This document shows, in pieces, positions 1-12,881 of a DNA stretch of 64,000 nt (the stretch's first letter is position 1; each line of letters opens with the position of its first letter). Source of the DNA: Zingiber officinale (Eukaryota; Streptophyta; Magnoliopsida; Zingiberales; Zingiberaceae); the NCBI RefSeq assembly GCF_018446385.1, contig NC_055989.1, positions 133,017,004 to 133,081,003 on the forward strand, in the 5' to 3' direction. Under the pieces are notes generated by a model, which did not search any database, had not been told where the DNA came from, and worked only from the letters and a program-made list of their open reading frames with translations. The translations under genes and the position numbers were made by a program.

Positions 1-190
1 GCATGTTATTTTGCAAAAGATAACTAATATACTATGTTATGGGCCTCACAAAAATTGCATTCTCAACTGCATTTTAAGAATTTATGCACTAAATTATACA
101 TTAATTACAATTTTTTCTTGCCTTGTTATCTCAAAGGTAAACCAAGCTGCAACTATAAATCTACTTGTAACTTTCCTTTTGTATTTTCAG

Positions 191-349
191 GTGTTTCATC
201 TGCAAGTCAATAATGGGATACCAATCAAGAGTTGGTTTGGTGATCCATTCGATGAAGCTCTAATCCAATTACTTCTCTTCCTCGAGACATTGGTTGATGT
301 TGATGACGTCCGTCCAATCATTGCCAAGCAATTGAGCAATAAGGAGTAG
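191..349 (+). CDS. Last exon of a CTD small phosphatase-like (SCP/FCP1-homology, HAD) protein, partial
   Basis: The open frame after a pyrimidine-rich tract and AG at 189-190 encodes a tail including NNGIPIKSWFGDP, then LLLFLETLVDVDDVRPIIAK and a TAG stop at 347-349. This closely resembles the C-terminal part of plant FCP1/NIF-domain phosphatases, which dephosphorylate serines in RNA polymerase II CTD or related substrates using a DxDx(T/V) nucleophile. The catalytic DxD motif is not in this exon; it would lie upstream of the window. The frame is open further upstream to about position 11, but that stretch is AT-rich, lacks family similarity and reads like intron, so I place the exon start at 191. 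The 3' UTR follows. Family assignment is from recognised C-terminal sequence only, so paralogue identity is open. Confidence 0.8.
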   Translation: MFHLQVNNGIPIKSWFGDPFDEALIQLLLFLETLVDVDDVRPIIAKQLSNKE

Positions 350-2062
350 CAGCACTCTCTTTTAGGCCGAGCAATTTTCGTGATTACGAGTCATCGAGTC
401 TTGCAGAAAACCATCCTTTGACAAGCCTCTACACATGATATTTATATAATTCAATAGTTTTCTTAGATTCTATTGGCATCTTGTTCCTTAGCTACTATAG
501 TTAAAGAGCTGACGATTGTATCTATATTCTTAAACTCTAGCCAACAACTTTTGAGATGTATAATTATTTTTCTATTATCTGTTATTCGAGTGGGTGTACA
601 GGAATTTAGATTGAAATAGAATGATATTGAGTTTGTGAGCAAGTTCTGCAACATTTGTCTTGCAAATCAATCGCAGTCCTAATTTTTTTCACCTTTTTCT
701 TTGGTGTTACCAGTCGAGAAGCTGTGGGATGAGCTTGAAGCCCTTCCGTTTTCCGATGAGCATTGAGCCCGATACAATTCTGTGCCTCACCTGTCACAGA
801 TAAAAGATAATGAATTTCAAGTAGTATTTAAGCCAAAATCAAAGGAATTTTATCCTGCGCGTTGGGGGCGCGCCCTCTACCAATTATTTTAATACTTTTT
901 TTTAGAGGTTGAGTGGTTTTTTTAGAAGCAGAAGTTGGGTTTAGAGTTAAGTATAAGATTTTTAGTATTTTTACTCGTGAATAGAACACTGTTGGGTGTT
1001 TTTGGGTTTATGGAGGTGATTCTTGTGAATAATTTCAGTGTAGGGTGTTTTTGGGTTTATGGTGATTCTAGGAAAGAGAGAGGATATCTTATTTTTCTTA
1101 TCCTGTTATTAATTTGTTTACGAGTTCACCTATAAATGATTTCATAGTCAATCGTTGCCCTGACTATCTTTAAAATTTTTAGGCTGAATGTTTTCCTTAT
1201 TTAACCTGCACAGGATTTATCAAATCAGGATTCTGCTTATTTCTTTTACAGTTATTATTTCGTCAAGGTACTCAGACAAAGACTGAGAAAGTTTTATGAG
1301 ATTAGCTTTTTAGAAAGAGACAATGCAGAACCTTCTATGAACTAATATAAGAAGTTAGTTCTTTATAAGAAAAAGCTTTTATTGAAATATACAGAAAGCT
1401 TAGAACATGACAAATCGTGCTTGAACAGAAAGTAGATAGTAGCTAATTACAAGCTTTACATAAAGATATTAAAAGACATTACATAAGCATACTTACAGAC
1501 AACTTAAATTATATTGCCGTTGAAATACTTGCACACACTGAAACACTTACACACTCACGTTCTTGAACAAGTAAAGTAATTGACATAGACAACCATAATT
1601 CATGGTCTGGTCATATGTTTTGGAGAGCTTTTGACACTTTATAGCTGAACTCAGTTTCATAATCTATAGTCATACCTTCTGGCGTAGTGAGATTCTGAAT
1701 TCCATTATTCTGACGTACTGATCACTTTGGCATTAAGTTTGGCTAAAGTCAAATAATTGGGCTTATGGATTAGGTCTGAAGGTTGTTTGTCTATTTTTTC
1801 AAGCTCAGCAGTAGCTTGAGCATAAGTTTTGTTTGATTGTACTTTTCCTCTTGCCTTTAGTAAGGTATTGAGTAAGAAATTTTGGCCTATTACTACCTTG
1901 GTCGAAGTAAATGCTCATCTAAGGAGTAAAAGGCTTTATAGGATGATTTTCCACATCCTTATATGATTATTTTGACTTCTTCCCAATCATAATACATTTT
2001 TAATTGTGTTCTTGAAAAATAACATAGCAAGAGTATTTCTTGCCTTCTGGTTTATGAATTAT
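350..2062. other. 3' UTR and intergenic sequence; no supported gene
   Basis: The first few hundred bases are presumably the 3' UTR of the phosphatase gene. A 20-bp word containing GGTGTTTTTGGGTTTATGG occurs twice at about 994 and 1043, a 49-bp direct repeat. On the minus strand about 1564-1870, two open stretches in different frames (including NLTTPEGMTIDYETEFSYKV and SNKTYAQATAELEKID) look like decayed coding sequence. I could not name a family. The proximity to the pararetrovirus fragment makes a rearranged retroelement piece possible but unproven. Confidence 0.5.
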
Positions 2063-3806
2063 TGTTAGAAAGTAATTTATGTTAGTATTAGTCCTAGTAC
2101 CAATTATGAGATGGTTGTAAAGGGTTCATTTTGTATCATATTTCATTATTAATAAAAAGTAAAGTTGGTTATTATATTTATTTCAATTCAGTGTCGATTG
2201 AATAAGTATAATAATGTTCTTGGGTAGTAGGTTCTTATTTACAACATATCAATTGGTTGAATTGATAGTGAGATATTGTAGATATACATGGAACACTAAT
2301 CTTAACTATTCCTAGTCATGCATTAATATACAAGGATAATATTAATGCGTTGAGACTAGCATGTAGGTCAACGGATGACTTGATCTCACAAGTCATGGAT
2401 ATGAGATATCAGGTTGACACATGTGTATATATTAGAGAATATATACTGAATGACTCGCCATGAGAATGTTTCATGGATCATTATACGAGTGTCATAAACA
2501 TTCTCATATGACTATTGGTATGAATAGTCCTTAGACATGAAGTCATTACGGTTCCCTACATAAGGAGTTGTGTATTTTGGTATCGGCAAACGTCACCTGT
2601 AATAAGATGGACAATAAAGTCGATCACTGGGTATGCAATGAATTATGCGGAGGAATATGAGTGATGTAGATGGGATATATCCCTTCCATATGACGGAAGT
2701 GATATCAGTGGACCCCTTGATTAGTAGGACACAAGAAAGCATGATCATGCGCAAATAAGTCAATAAGAGATATTGAGGTTATTTGATTGAGTGTGTCTAC
2801 TTAGAGATCAAGAAACACAAAAGGTTGATAAGAGGATGATACGGTCTATGCCTCATTGATCAATCTAGATATCAAAGATAGAGGGACCAAGTCATACAAG
2901 ATAATAGCCACGGACAGGTTAGGTCGATCTCGACTTTTTCGTCACTTGGGTAGCAATGATGTCTTGCTAGATGTCACTCATTACTTATGTATCTAAATGT
3001 TGATTTGGATACATTGTCAACATTACGAGAACCTATTGGGTCACATACAAAGAACAAATAGATTTGGAGATGGGTTTACATGATGAATCATTGGATTAAG
3101 TCTAATCCAAATTGGACTTATTGAGTTAGACTCAATTGGATCTAATTATTGGATTGAGTCCAATTCAAACTAGACTCAAAGAGTCAATACGAATTAATGA
3201 AATAATGATTCATTATATTTGAAATTGCATGAGATCAATTGAGTAAGACTCGATTGAATTGAACTTGAGTTAGACTCAAGTGAATTCATTTACTAAGAGG
3301 ATTAATGAAGATTAATTTATTGAATTTTAAAATTCAATGAATCATTCAATTTTCGAAATTGAATTCAAAATGAAGATTTTCAAATGTGGTCTTTAATGGA
3401 GTGTCAATATTTATTAATGCTCATTAAGTATTTCCATTGGATGAAAATACTTAAGCATTTTTTTTCTCATTTTTGGTGTACTTCTTCATTCTCCTTCCTC
3501 TTCTCTTCTCCTCTAGTCTAAGGCCTCCTATCAAGGTTGCTAGCACAATCTTAGGTGGTTGCCTTCTCCACTTTGTGAGTTTGTGAGACAAACGAACACT
3601 TGTTCGTGTGGATACTATAGAGGCGCGAACATGTGATCGTGCTTAGATCCAAGCTGTCTGGAGTTCGTGTGCATGCACCAAAGATATACTATCATGATAT
3701 AAACTTAGTATAGATTGTAACATGTCTTTCCCTTCGCATGAATCTTCTGTAGGAACTAGAAGTTTTCCGCTACGCTTAAGCGTGTTTAGTGCCCTAGTTC
3801 CTTACA
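2063..3806 (+). mobile_element. Solo LTR, Copia type (about 1.74 kb)
   Basis: The segment begins TGTTAGAAAG and ends CTAGTTCCTTACA, giving TG...CA termini. No internal retroelement domain or second copy lies next to it, so it reads as a solo LTR left by recombination between two LTRs. Flanking pentamers are attat (2058-2062) and atttc (3807-3811), sharing only three bases, so the target site duplication is decayed or misplaced. A CT-rich stretch at about 3485-3520 resembles the leader region downstream of an LTR promoter and supports plus orientation. There is no open reading frame. Confidence 0.6.
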
Positions 3807-3999
3807 ATTTCAGTGTACATTAATAACAACAATCTTGTAATTGGAACTTCTTGGTATTGTTAGAATATTCCAAATGTTGTCAAGTAAACAATTTTATATA
3901 TTATCAAGTTTGTCTCTTGAGGAGAAATGGAATTGATCCTCAAGCTTTGTGAATTGTTGAAGTTCTTGATTCTTAAATCTCATAGTTTCATGGTAAAAA

Positions 4000-4790
4000 G
4001 ATTATCAAGCTAGACATGAACTGTGCATAGAAATAGGAGAAGCTATGATGAGAATAAAAGAAAACTACTTAGAAGATGTAACAAGAGTTGCATAGGAAGC
4101 TTATTAAATAAACTTTTCAAAAGAAATAGCTCGCATAACATCATAAGAAAACAACATCTTAAACTTCTTTTATACAGTTTATAGACTTTTAATAACGAGA
4201 GATGCCAATATAGGACTAGATCTAAGGCAAAGAAAAGTCATGAGAGATCTAGAACAACTCCAAATCTTTAATTAGAACTGGATAAAATCATTTTGTAATA
4301 TTTCCTAGCACTTACAACAATTTTAGAAAATTATTATAATACTGAATTAGGAGAACGACTATTTAGTAAATTACGAGGAGACCTAGATAAGGAAATTCAT
4401 AAAGCATTGACAGACATGAAAGTGACACCCCAATATAACAATATATGAGTATGGACACATCATCTCAGTATTATAAAAGTTGTACTTATATTCAGATAAA
4501 AAACAGCTAAAAACCAACAATACAATTTCTGTAGTCAAATATACGCTCCCAATAATACATAGTAAATCAACATAGACAAAGAAGAAGACCCAATAGACCT
4601 GTCATTCAGGACAAACAGAAAGTTAAGCCTAACATAAACCATACCTAAACAAAAGCAAACACGTTAGACAGTCAGTTTAAACCCAAGAAAACATATGCAA
4701 ATACCATCACTTGTTTTACATGTAACAAACTAGACATTTGTCCTTTGCTTGTCCAACTAAGAAAAACTTACATACTAGGGAAGAAAAACA
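4000..4790 (+). pseudogene. Endogenous pararetrovirus (Caulimoviridae) coat-protein/zinc-knuckle remnant
   Basis: Around 4308-4420 one frame reads ENYYNTELGERLFSKLRGDL, resembling the conserved coat-protein region of plant caulimovirids. About 4705-4770 reads CFTCNK and then, after a frame change, a downstream His and Cys in the spacing of a CCHC zinc knuckle. So the RNA-binding finger is present but broken by a frameshift. Several in-frame stops occur (for example after the 4440 region). The fragment is collinear with the protease and reverse transcriptase remnants at 5335-6592, so all three probably come from one integrated copy. No intact viral protein is encoded. Genus-level placement is not possible by eye. 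Confidence 0.6.
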
Positions 4791-5334
4791 AGTAACTTGT
4801 ACCAATTTAGATTTAATAGAAATCTAATCAGATGTATCAAACACTTCGTCTATCTACTCCATTGTGTAAGTAGATGATGTAGAAGGAATTTGATTTTCTT
4901 CATATTATAAATTAGTCAATTCATTTTTAAATACCCCAACTAGGACGGTTGAGAAATATGGATTGTCTAATGAAGACTTTCCGTACAAATTCAATGACAT
5001 AGAAGATCAATGGGACAACTTGCTCCCATATGAGGACATGGACTTGATGTTTCAACAGGTTCCACCTCATAAGTCTATATTTACACAAATTGACCAATCT
5101 AAATCCCTCCATGAGTGGAACTTAACATCCATGTTTTCTATGTGGATTTTATCCATCCATAGACAAACGAGGTACGTGCAAACTTTGTTGAAGGCAAGTT
5201 TGTAACTTATGTCTAGAACAAATTTTTGCTATTATAATACCCATAGTATCCCACGTAAGAGGTAGTACTTAAAATATACTACTTGAAACACGAGTATCAG
5301 TCTTAGAAACCTGACTTAACTTATAGAAATAGAA

Positions 5335-5625
5335 TTGACTACTCTCAAGCCATACATATCCTCTGCATCACAACTGGATAAAGGAAAATCTTTAATGGTA
5401 AATGAACCAAATCCAGATATGGATACAGTTTTTATAAAAATACCCAGTATTTGCAATACAAGTCAAACCACTAATATACGGGTTCAATGTTTAGTAAATA
5501 TTCATGATCATGAATTTACACTTCATGCCTTCCTTGATAGTGGCGCAATCAGTTCCACGATTGATGAAGCTATTATATTAGGTATTTTGCCACCTGATCT
5601 CATCAAAACTGTTGCACAACCTTAA
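5335..5625 (+). pseudogene. Pararetroviral aspartic protease remnant
   Basis: This is an open stretch of 96 codons containing FLDSGAISSTIDE, an aspartic protease active-site loop in the D-[ST]-G-A form seen in caulimovirid polyproteins. It is preceded by a short beta-rich segment that reads RVQCLVNIHDHEF. The active-site Asp-Ser-Gly is intact, but the frame stops at 5623-5625 and cannot be joined in frame to the reverse transcriptase remnant downstream. Between 5626 and 6220 the sequence is disrupted by stops and a Pro/Leu/Phe-rich stretch without recognisable domains. It belongs with the zinc-knuckle fragment upstream. Confidence 0.6.
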
Positions 5626-6224
5626 GTTACTACTTAGTTTGATGGTCAAAATTAAAACTATCATATACCAAATTTGTTACCAACATACATTTACATTTTT
5701 ATAACAACAGTAATACTTTTGGCACTCTCTTATCCCCTTCTAAATTATGGATTAAACCTTATTACACCCAATACACACTAAATCTTGGAACTTAACTTCC
5801 CCATCGCTCCAACCAAGCCCTCCTCCTTACTAAGGATTATGTTATTTTTCTTTCCACTCCTATCATCTCCCCCATTGTTTCCGACTATCCTTCCACCGTG
5901 CATAACCGTGGTGATACCCCTTCAAATGCTACTACCTCTACTGATCCTTCTAATATTCCTTCAATCTCCATAGTTGTTGCACCAGTTATCAGATAAACAA
6001 AGAAAATTACAATTGTCCAAATAAAAACTCATGTAAAGCTTCATGTTTGATAAATACTCAAGACTTTTCTAGCTAGTTAGCTATCCAAGTATATCATGAA
6101 AACTAAAAATATTTGGTTGTGTTAGTCCCTATCATTATCTAGAAATAATAATAGAAAATTGTGAAGACTTAGACATCCCAACAGGTTTACTTTCTCCGTC
6201 ATATTTACTTCAATCATTAAAAAC

Positions 6225-6592
6225 TCAACCCAGCTTAGACTCCCTAATTTCTATACTAGAGAAAATAGAAATCATAGAGAAAAATCCTACTAAATATTGG
6301 GAAAGAGATAAGGTATATTGCAAACTATCCATAATAAATCCAGATCTTACAATTAAGACATAAGACTTAAGATATATTAACTGGGAAATAGAAGAATTTA
6401 CTATGCATATTAAACAACTATTAAATCTTGGAGCAATCCAAAGATCCACCTCTAGACATAGGAGCCCAATATTTATAGTAAATAAAGGATCGAAGCAAAA
6501 ATATGGGCAATCAAGAATAATATTAATTACAAAAGATTAAATGATAATTATCAAGAAAATGAATATAAAATACTGACAAAGAACAACCACTA
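6225..6592 (+). pseudogene. Pararetroviral reverse transcriptase, N-terminal fragment only
   Basis: The plus-strand frame around 6380-6510 reads HIKQLLNLGAIQRSTS then SPIFIVNKGS, matching the start of caulimovirid reverse transcriptases. A neighbouring frame then reads NYKRLNDNYQENEY, the next conserved block, so a frameshift lies between them at about 6515-6525. A TAA also interrupts the frame near 6361. Homology ends abruptly at about 6590, before the catalytic YxDD palm motif, so the fragment cannot encode polymerase activity. A small foldback begins exactly at the break. It is on the same strand and in the same order (CP, CCHC, PR, RT) as the upstream fragments. Confidence 0.65.
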
Positions 6593-6690
6593 GCACCATG
6601 TGTAAATTTAGAATTTAGGATTTAAGATTTGAACTATAGTATTCAAGCTAAATAAATTTTTAAAAAATTTACACATAGTGCTCACAAGAT
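6592..6690. repeat. Small foldback (inverted repeat) at the end of the pararetroviral fragment
   Basis: The left arm AGCACCATGTGTAAATTT (about 6594) is the approximate reverse complement of the right arm AAATTTACACATAGTGCT (about 6668-6686). It may be a short MITE-like element that truncated the reverse transcriptase. No clear target duplication was seen. Confidence 0.4.
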
Positions 6691-7184
6691 GTGCACCATT
6701 GGATGTGTAGATTAACATATATAGTTTTGTTATACTACGTATCTATTTATGGATAATCCGTGAACATTTAGTGTTAACTTTTTTTTAGGATTTAATATAC
6801 TCTCAACAACTTTAAAAACTGTCATTTCACCAGATTCTTCAACTAACAAATTCTGTGGGTAAAATACAAAATTAGTAAACTTGAGGGGTGCGTTAAAAAT
6901 TTCTCTTTAAAGAAATCATGGAGCATCATACACTTTCCTTATTTCGATATTAGTCCTTATTTTAACATTTTTTTTCAAAAATGTTTTCGAAATTGAATTA
7001 ATATCAAATGAGCCCTAATATACCTATTTTTAATATAAACATGGTTCTATTTGACTAGTAGAAAAAAGTATACCTACTGATGGAGAGACAATATTTCCAG
7101 AGTAAAATAGAAATGTTTACGGACTTTAATATTAATGAAACTTTATGATAATTATTATAATAATCATAATCGTAACATAATAAT

Positions 7185-7382
7185 ATGGCGGAGAATGGAA
7201 GGGAAGTAGCCTTCTTCCTTCCCCCTTTCACCAACCGCTCCCTTCCTCCCTTCAACCTCTCGATATCGTGGAGACGGCGACTTCTCTCCAGACTTGCTAC
7301 CATTATACCTCCACTTTCTCCTCCTCCTCTTCCTCTACTCATCTATCCCCTCAAACTCCCATCTTGGTGGTTGGGTCGTTGA
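7185..7382 (+). other. Possible upstream ORF in the RWA 5' leader
   Basis: A 65-codon ORF starts at ATG 7185 and ends at 7382, about 150 bp upstream of the RWA start codon at 7531. The region is CT-rich, unlike the AT-rich DNA before 7180, and looks like a transcribed leader. Whether the transcript starts upstream of 7185 cannot be told from sequence. If it does, the ORF would lie in the mRNA and could lower RWA translation. The peptide itself resembles nothing I recognise. Confidence 0.3.
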
Positions 7383-7530
7383 TGGAATCCCACAACCCTT
7401 CCCTCTGATCCTCGGACCGAGGAATGCGACAGATCACCCTCTTCCGCCCACTTCGTATTATTCTCCTTCGATCTTCCTTGGATTTGATCTAGACACCTCG
7501 GCTCAGCTCTTGTTTCAGTTCCCGTGGAGA

Positions 7531-10500
7531 ATGGCGGTCCCCGGCCCGGTGAGCCCTGGTCAGGTACGAGGAATCTTTGTGTTTCTGAATTCATTCTGAT
7601 CCTCTAATTATCTTGGATGGTATTTTGAATGCAAAGCTTGCTTTTTCTAGCACTGGATTGATTGACGCACTTAATAGTTTGTGGCACGCTGTTAGATCCA
7701 GAACATCTATCATCTTTTTTTTATGGGTAGAGTTCCGTGCCAATTAGTGGTGTTGAATCTCAATTGAATTCTGGCTTTTTGTTTAGTTAGATTTCAACTA
7801 GATGAAATTCTGAAATAACAAACTACAGCGTTTGTTTTTTTTTTTTTTAACTGTTTTTGGAATTTTTTTGGACGGTCCGTATTGGTAAATGTGCAAAATC
7901 CATTATGGCACATTTTAAGTTTGTTTGGACTAGTTTACTTGCGTCTTATATTGAATGCAAATAATTGATCGTACCAAGCATAGGCATCTGTTTGCTGAAT
8001 GTGGTTGCAGAGAAACATAGTACTCAGGTTATATTGGTAGTTAAAACTTTTCATCTAACTATCCCTTGATACACCCAACTAACGCAAATAGAGATAATGC
8101 ATGTTTACTTACATTTGTTGCATGCTTATCATAAATTATTTATGGGTTCTTTTTTATGTTGCAGGTGTCATTTTTGCTTGGTTTTTTGCCTGTTTTTATT
8201 GCATGGTTATATTCAGAGATTTTGGAGTACCGAAAGTCTTCTTCTCCAACAAAAGTGTAAGCATTTTGTCTGAAATAGTTGATTTATCAAAAGAAGTTAT
8301 TTAAACACAGGTAGTACACAAAGGGCATGAATGGTCAAATATCATATGGAAGAAATTATTTACCTAGGCTTCTTGGTTATGCATAATTTTCGTAGCAAGT
8401 TCATTTTTATATCTAAAATCATGCACTTATTAAGTGGAATTGCATAAGAGGAAATTTTTTTTTTTGAGGTCTTTGTTAACTAGGTTTGCCATGGGAGAAG
8501 AAATTAAGACATTTTGTAGATTCCTGGTCTCAAATGTTTTTGAGAATGATAATTGCATATATCCAGGAGACCTGAAAGCAATAAAACTTTGTATGTGAAA
8601 GGCACAAAGAAACTTTTCACAAGATAACTTGGTTTACAATGTTGGTGGAGGATCACATATATTCATTTAACGAGTCAACTCCTGTAACAAATATGTCACA
8701 TGTAGTCTTAGAGTGACATGGAACACCTATTTCTTCATTTTTCCAAGACTTTCTTTTGGACCATAACAGTTTGTTATATCCATTAAATTACTTGCAACTT
8801 CTATTTGTATACATGTGTCATTAACGTGTAAAGTCATATGCTCAAACCAGTTGATCTTGTGTTGCCCAGTCATTCAGATGTGAATCTGGTTGGACTGGAT
8901 AAAGAAGCTGAAAAGGAAGATGATCGAGCTGCTTTGCTTGAAGGAGGCTTGCCGAGATCTTCATCAAGAGGTTCTAATTCATCTTCCCGAGCAACTTTAA
9001 TCAGGTCAGTTAAAGATTCCATGGGATGATAGGTTAGATGAGCCTTCCATATGTTCCATTGTGACATTGATGTTGACATTATGTTCTAGGTTTATATCAT
9101 TGGATGAGTCTTTCTTGCTTGAACATCGAACAGTGCTAAGGACCATGTGAGTTCTTATGATATGAAGTATATCTATCTGATATGCTTAGGCAGTATGAAT
9201 CTTGACTCCTGTTTATGTTATTAAAATCATGCAGGGCTGAATTTGGAACAATCCTTGTATACTTCTACGTCTGTGATCGGACAAATATATTTTCACAAAC
9301 TACCAAGGTTCTCTCCTTCTACTTTGTTATTACTATGCTAAATGACAAGTATGCTGTAACAAATTGGTGATTTCAAAGTCTATCCTTTTATAGAGCAAGG
9401 ATCTCTTATAAAAATATTTGAACTATTACCTGCTTATTCTGGTTGAGCTTCAGTGGAACGACACCTATACGTGTTTGGATCTTATTAATTTTGTTGGTTT
9501 AAGAATATTATGTCTTTAAATCTTCATGTTCTCCTCTGGCTATTGCTTTAGCATGTGATTTGACTATATGAAACACAATTACTTATTTACATTTTGCAAA
9601 TAAAAGTATGTTTCTGATCTCTTTCCTTCAATTTTAAACCTTTTGTATCTTTCCTGATCTATTACTTGATTTTTCCAGAGTTACAGTCGGGACCTATTTC
9701 TTTTCCTCTATATTCTTCTAATCATAGCTTCCGCCTTGACTTCTCTAAAGAAGCACCATGACAAATCAGCTTTCACTGGAAAATCAATACTTTTCCTGAA
9801 TCGTCATCAAACTGAAGAATGGAAAGGATGGATGCAGGTTGGTGTCTTTGGGTCTCTTTCCTTATATGTCTTCCATTATATTTCCTATCTGTTGGAAAAT
9901 GTACACCATATTTGCTTTGATGACCCCTAGTCTTGGTATAACAATGAAGTATACCCTAAGCTGCCTATATGTGAGCTTGAATGTAAACTAATGAGTAGAA
10001 TTTTGATGGAAATTAACTAACCAAATATTTTGCTTCAGAATATTGTATATTTGTTTGAGGAAGATAGACCACTACAAATCACAGCTTGCATGAGCAAGGC
10101 TCTTATAACTTAAAGAATGTGTATAGGTGACTTGGAAACGTACTGTTGTTACTAAAGCAAACCATTAAAGTTCTGCCTACTGAAATTTCCTTTAAATTTT
10201 TATTTTCATTAATGGTGATTCTAAATTGGAATTTGTGCATACCTAAATTCTTAGTCGCAACCAGTGCTGAACACATAGTATCTGGCAATTTCAAATGATT
10301 CACTTGCTAACTTTGTATTCAGCACAAAAAATCACTTTTCCAAATTGGCAAAACACTATCTCGCTACTGTTATTGATAAGCATATTTTATGCACCTTCAT
10401 TTCAGGTTTTATTCTTAATGTACCATTATTTTGCTGCCACTGAAATGTACAATGCAATACGAGTATTCATTGCTGCTTATGTGTGGATGACTGGCTTTGG

Positions 10501-12881
10501 GAACTTCTCTTACTATTATGTCAGGAAGGATTTTAGCCTTGCTCGGTTTACTCAGGTGCTTAGATGATCTCTTAATAAGCACTTTAACTTAATCTTGATA
10601 ATATTTTCTTGGTAACCTAGAGGCTTAATTTTACTCTATTATAATGCAGATGATGTGGCGGTTAAATTTCTTTGTGGCTTTTTGTTGCATTGTCCTAAAC
10701 AATGATTACACCCTGTATTATATCTGTCCTATGCACACCCTTTTTACTCTCATGGTGTATGGAGCACTTGGCATTTTTAGCAAGTATAATGAGATTGGAC
10801 CTGTTATGGCCATCAAGATAATTTGCTGTTTTCTCGTAGTGATCTTAGTCTGGGAAGTACCTGGGGTATTTGATCTCCTGTGGACTCCTTTTACGTTTCT
10901 GATAGGTTAGTAAGTTGTAGATGCATCAGCTACCTTATGTTACTCTAACCTTTCAAAGTTTCTAAAGGTTTCTTCTGCAGGATACAAAGATCCAGATCCT
11001 TCCAAGTCAAATTTACCACTTTTACATGAGTGGCACTTTAGATCAGGTCTTGACCGCTACATTTGGATTATTGGGATGATATATGCATATTACCACCCAA
11101 CTGTAAGTTCCTTTTAATTCTTAATCAGTCCTAAATCTATGTTGTTGTAATCAGTCCTAAATCTATGTTGTTGTAATCTGTTGTGCCCTTGTTGAAACTC
11201 TGTTTAATCTCTGTTTGTCTGCATTTGGTTTATGCTTCTCTTGCTTGCTTATTTTTTCATATCCATTTTAGGTTGAAAGGTGGATGGAAAAGCTCGAAGA
11301 ATCTGACACTAAAAGGAAATTCTATGTCAAAACAAGCATAGTTTCAGGTTCCTTATTGGTGAGTCATGGCTCATGATAATTTGTGTTGATATTCTTGAGT
11401 GTACCTTGTTGTGCAGATATTGAGGTATGCCGATCTTCTTTGTTTTCAGGTTGGTTATTTATGGTATGAGTACATCTACAAGCTAGATAAAATCACCTAC
11501 AACAAGCTCCATCCATACACATCTTGGATCCCAATCAGGTGTGTATAACAGTTTCAGTCATACTTTAATTGCTAAATTACTCATTCAAACACATTGTGAC
11601 TTTAGTTTGTGTTAATCGTAGTGTTTACATCTGCCTGCGGAACTTCACCCAGCAGCTTCGCAGTTCCTCCCTCACTCTCTTTGCGTGAGTTAAATTTGCT
11701 TCGGACCTTTTCTACAGAGATGTTTTAACTCTGACTTCATTTCTTGTTCTTCCATTGGGCAGATGGCTTGGCAAGGTTACACTAGAGACATATATTTCTC
11801 AGATCCATATTTGGCTAAGGTATGGAAAGTTTAATCTCACTGCTTCTAACTTTATTACTCCCATCTTGTTGGATCTTTTTACAGTCATGTTTAGTTTACC
11901 AACTCATTATTTTCTCGAAAAAACCTTGCAACTCAATAGGTTAAATCATGTGGCGTTACACCTTGGGTTGCTTAAACCTGACATGAAATTTTGTTTTAAT
12001 AGTAATACATAGTTGGCCTGTGAAGTTTTGAGGCTAAGTTTTGTTGTACCTAGAAATCCTAATAAATTGCCTCTTGACTGCCTAGAAAGATGAAAATGAA
12101 AACTTGATCATCTTGTTGGACTTCCTGTAGTTTAAGAATTATGATGCTAGCATTGCCATAATATGTAGGAGTAAATTAATCTAATGTCTCGAAATCCTTT
12201 GTTTTGTCTCCTAAATCGATAAAGAGGAGCACTTATTAATTCTCCTAGAGATAATAGCAGAAAACGAAGTACAAGGATAGAAGCAGTGGGGAGAAAACAA
12301 AGTCAGTGTAGTAAAGGAATATTGGAACTATGATGTTTGAACGAACAATAGACTAAAGTTGGAATGAGCAACGAAACTAGATAGGTAGGAACTACCATAG
12401 GTTGTTTCGATTTTGCCTACTCTTTATCATTTTTGGATTGCTTCGATATATAATCTGTTTGCCATTTTTTTGGAAAGACTACAATTCCCCAAAACTTCTC
12501 TTTGCAATGAACTTGACATCCATCACTCATCTTCTACAGGTCAAACATGCCAAATGGCCAGCCAAAGTGGCTTCTTTGTTTCATCCCGAATTACCCTTTG
12601 CTCAATTTCCTGCTCACTACAGCAATCTATCTCTTTGTAAGTCAAATCCGCAAAAACTAAACCTAATTCCACACACATTTCTAGCTCAAACACTCAAAAT
12701 GTACAATTATTGGCAGATATCCTACAGAGTATTCGGGCTGACGAATCTATTGAAGACGGCATTTATCCCTAGCAAAGACAACAAGCGCCTTTTTCATAAC
12801 TTCATTGCCGGAGCAACCATTTGCGTCACGTTGTACTGCATCTCATGGATTCTACTTCACATTCCAGGAGTATCCATTTGA
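7531..12881 (+). CDS. RWA: RWA family protein (REDUCED WALL ACETYLATION; CAS1-domain membrane protein), 15 exons
   Basis: I join exons 7531-7563, 8165-8256, 8870-9004, 9090-9146, 9235-9307, 9679-9837, 10406-10555, 10650-10905, 10981-11102, 11272-11358, 11450-11538, 11622-11684, 11763-11819, 12540-12636 and 12717-12881. All introns are GT-AG, phases agree, and the sum is 1635 nt (544 aa plus TGA). The product starts [20 protein letters not shown], has an acidic then Ser-rich linker (about 45-85), and is followed by the polytopic Cas1_AcylT region with [35 protein letters not shown] and [13 protein letters not shown]. Plant RWAs are Golgi multi-pass proteins of about 540-570 aa, thought to supply acetyl groups for O-acetylation of xylan, pectin and xyloglucan together with TBL transferases. 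Unlike animal CASD1 there is no N-terminal SGNH domain. Length and every exon look intact; I infer a functional gene. Confidence 0.93.
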
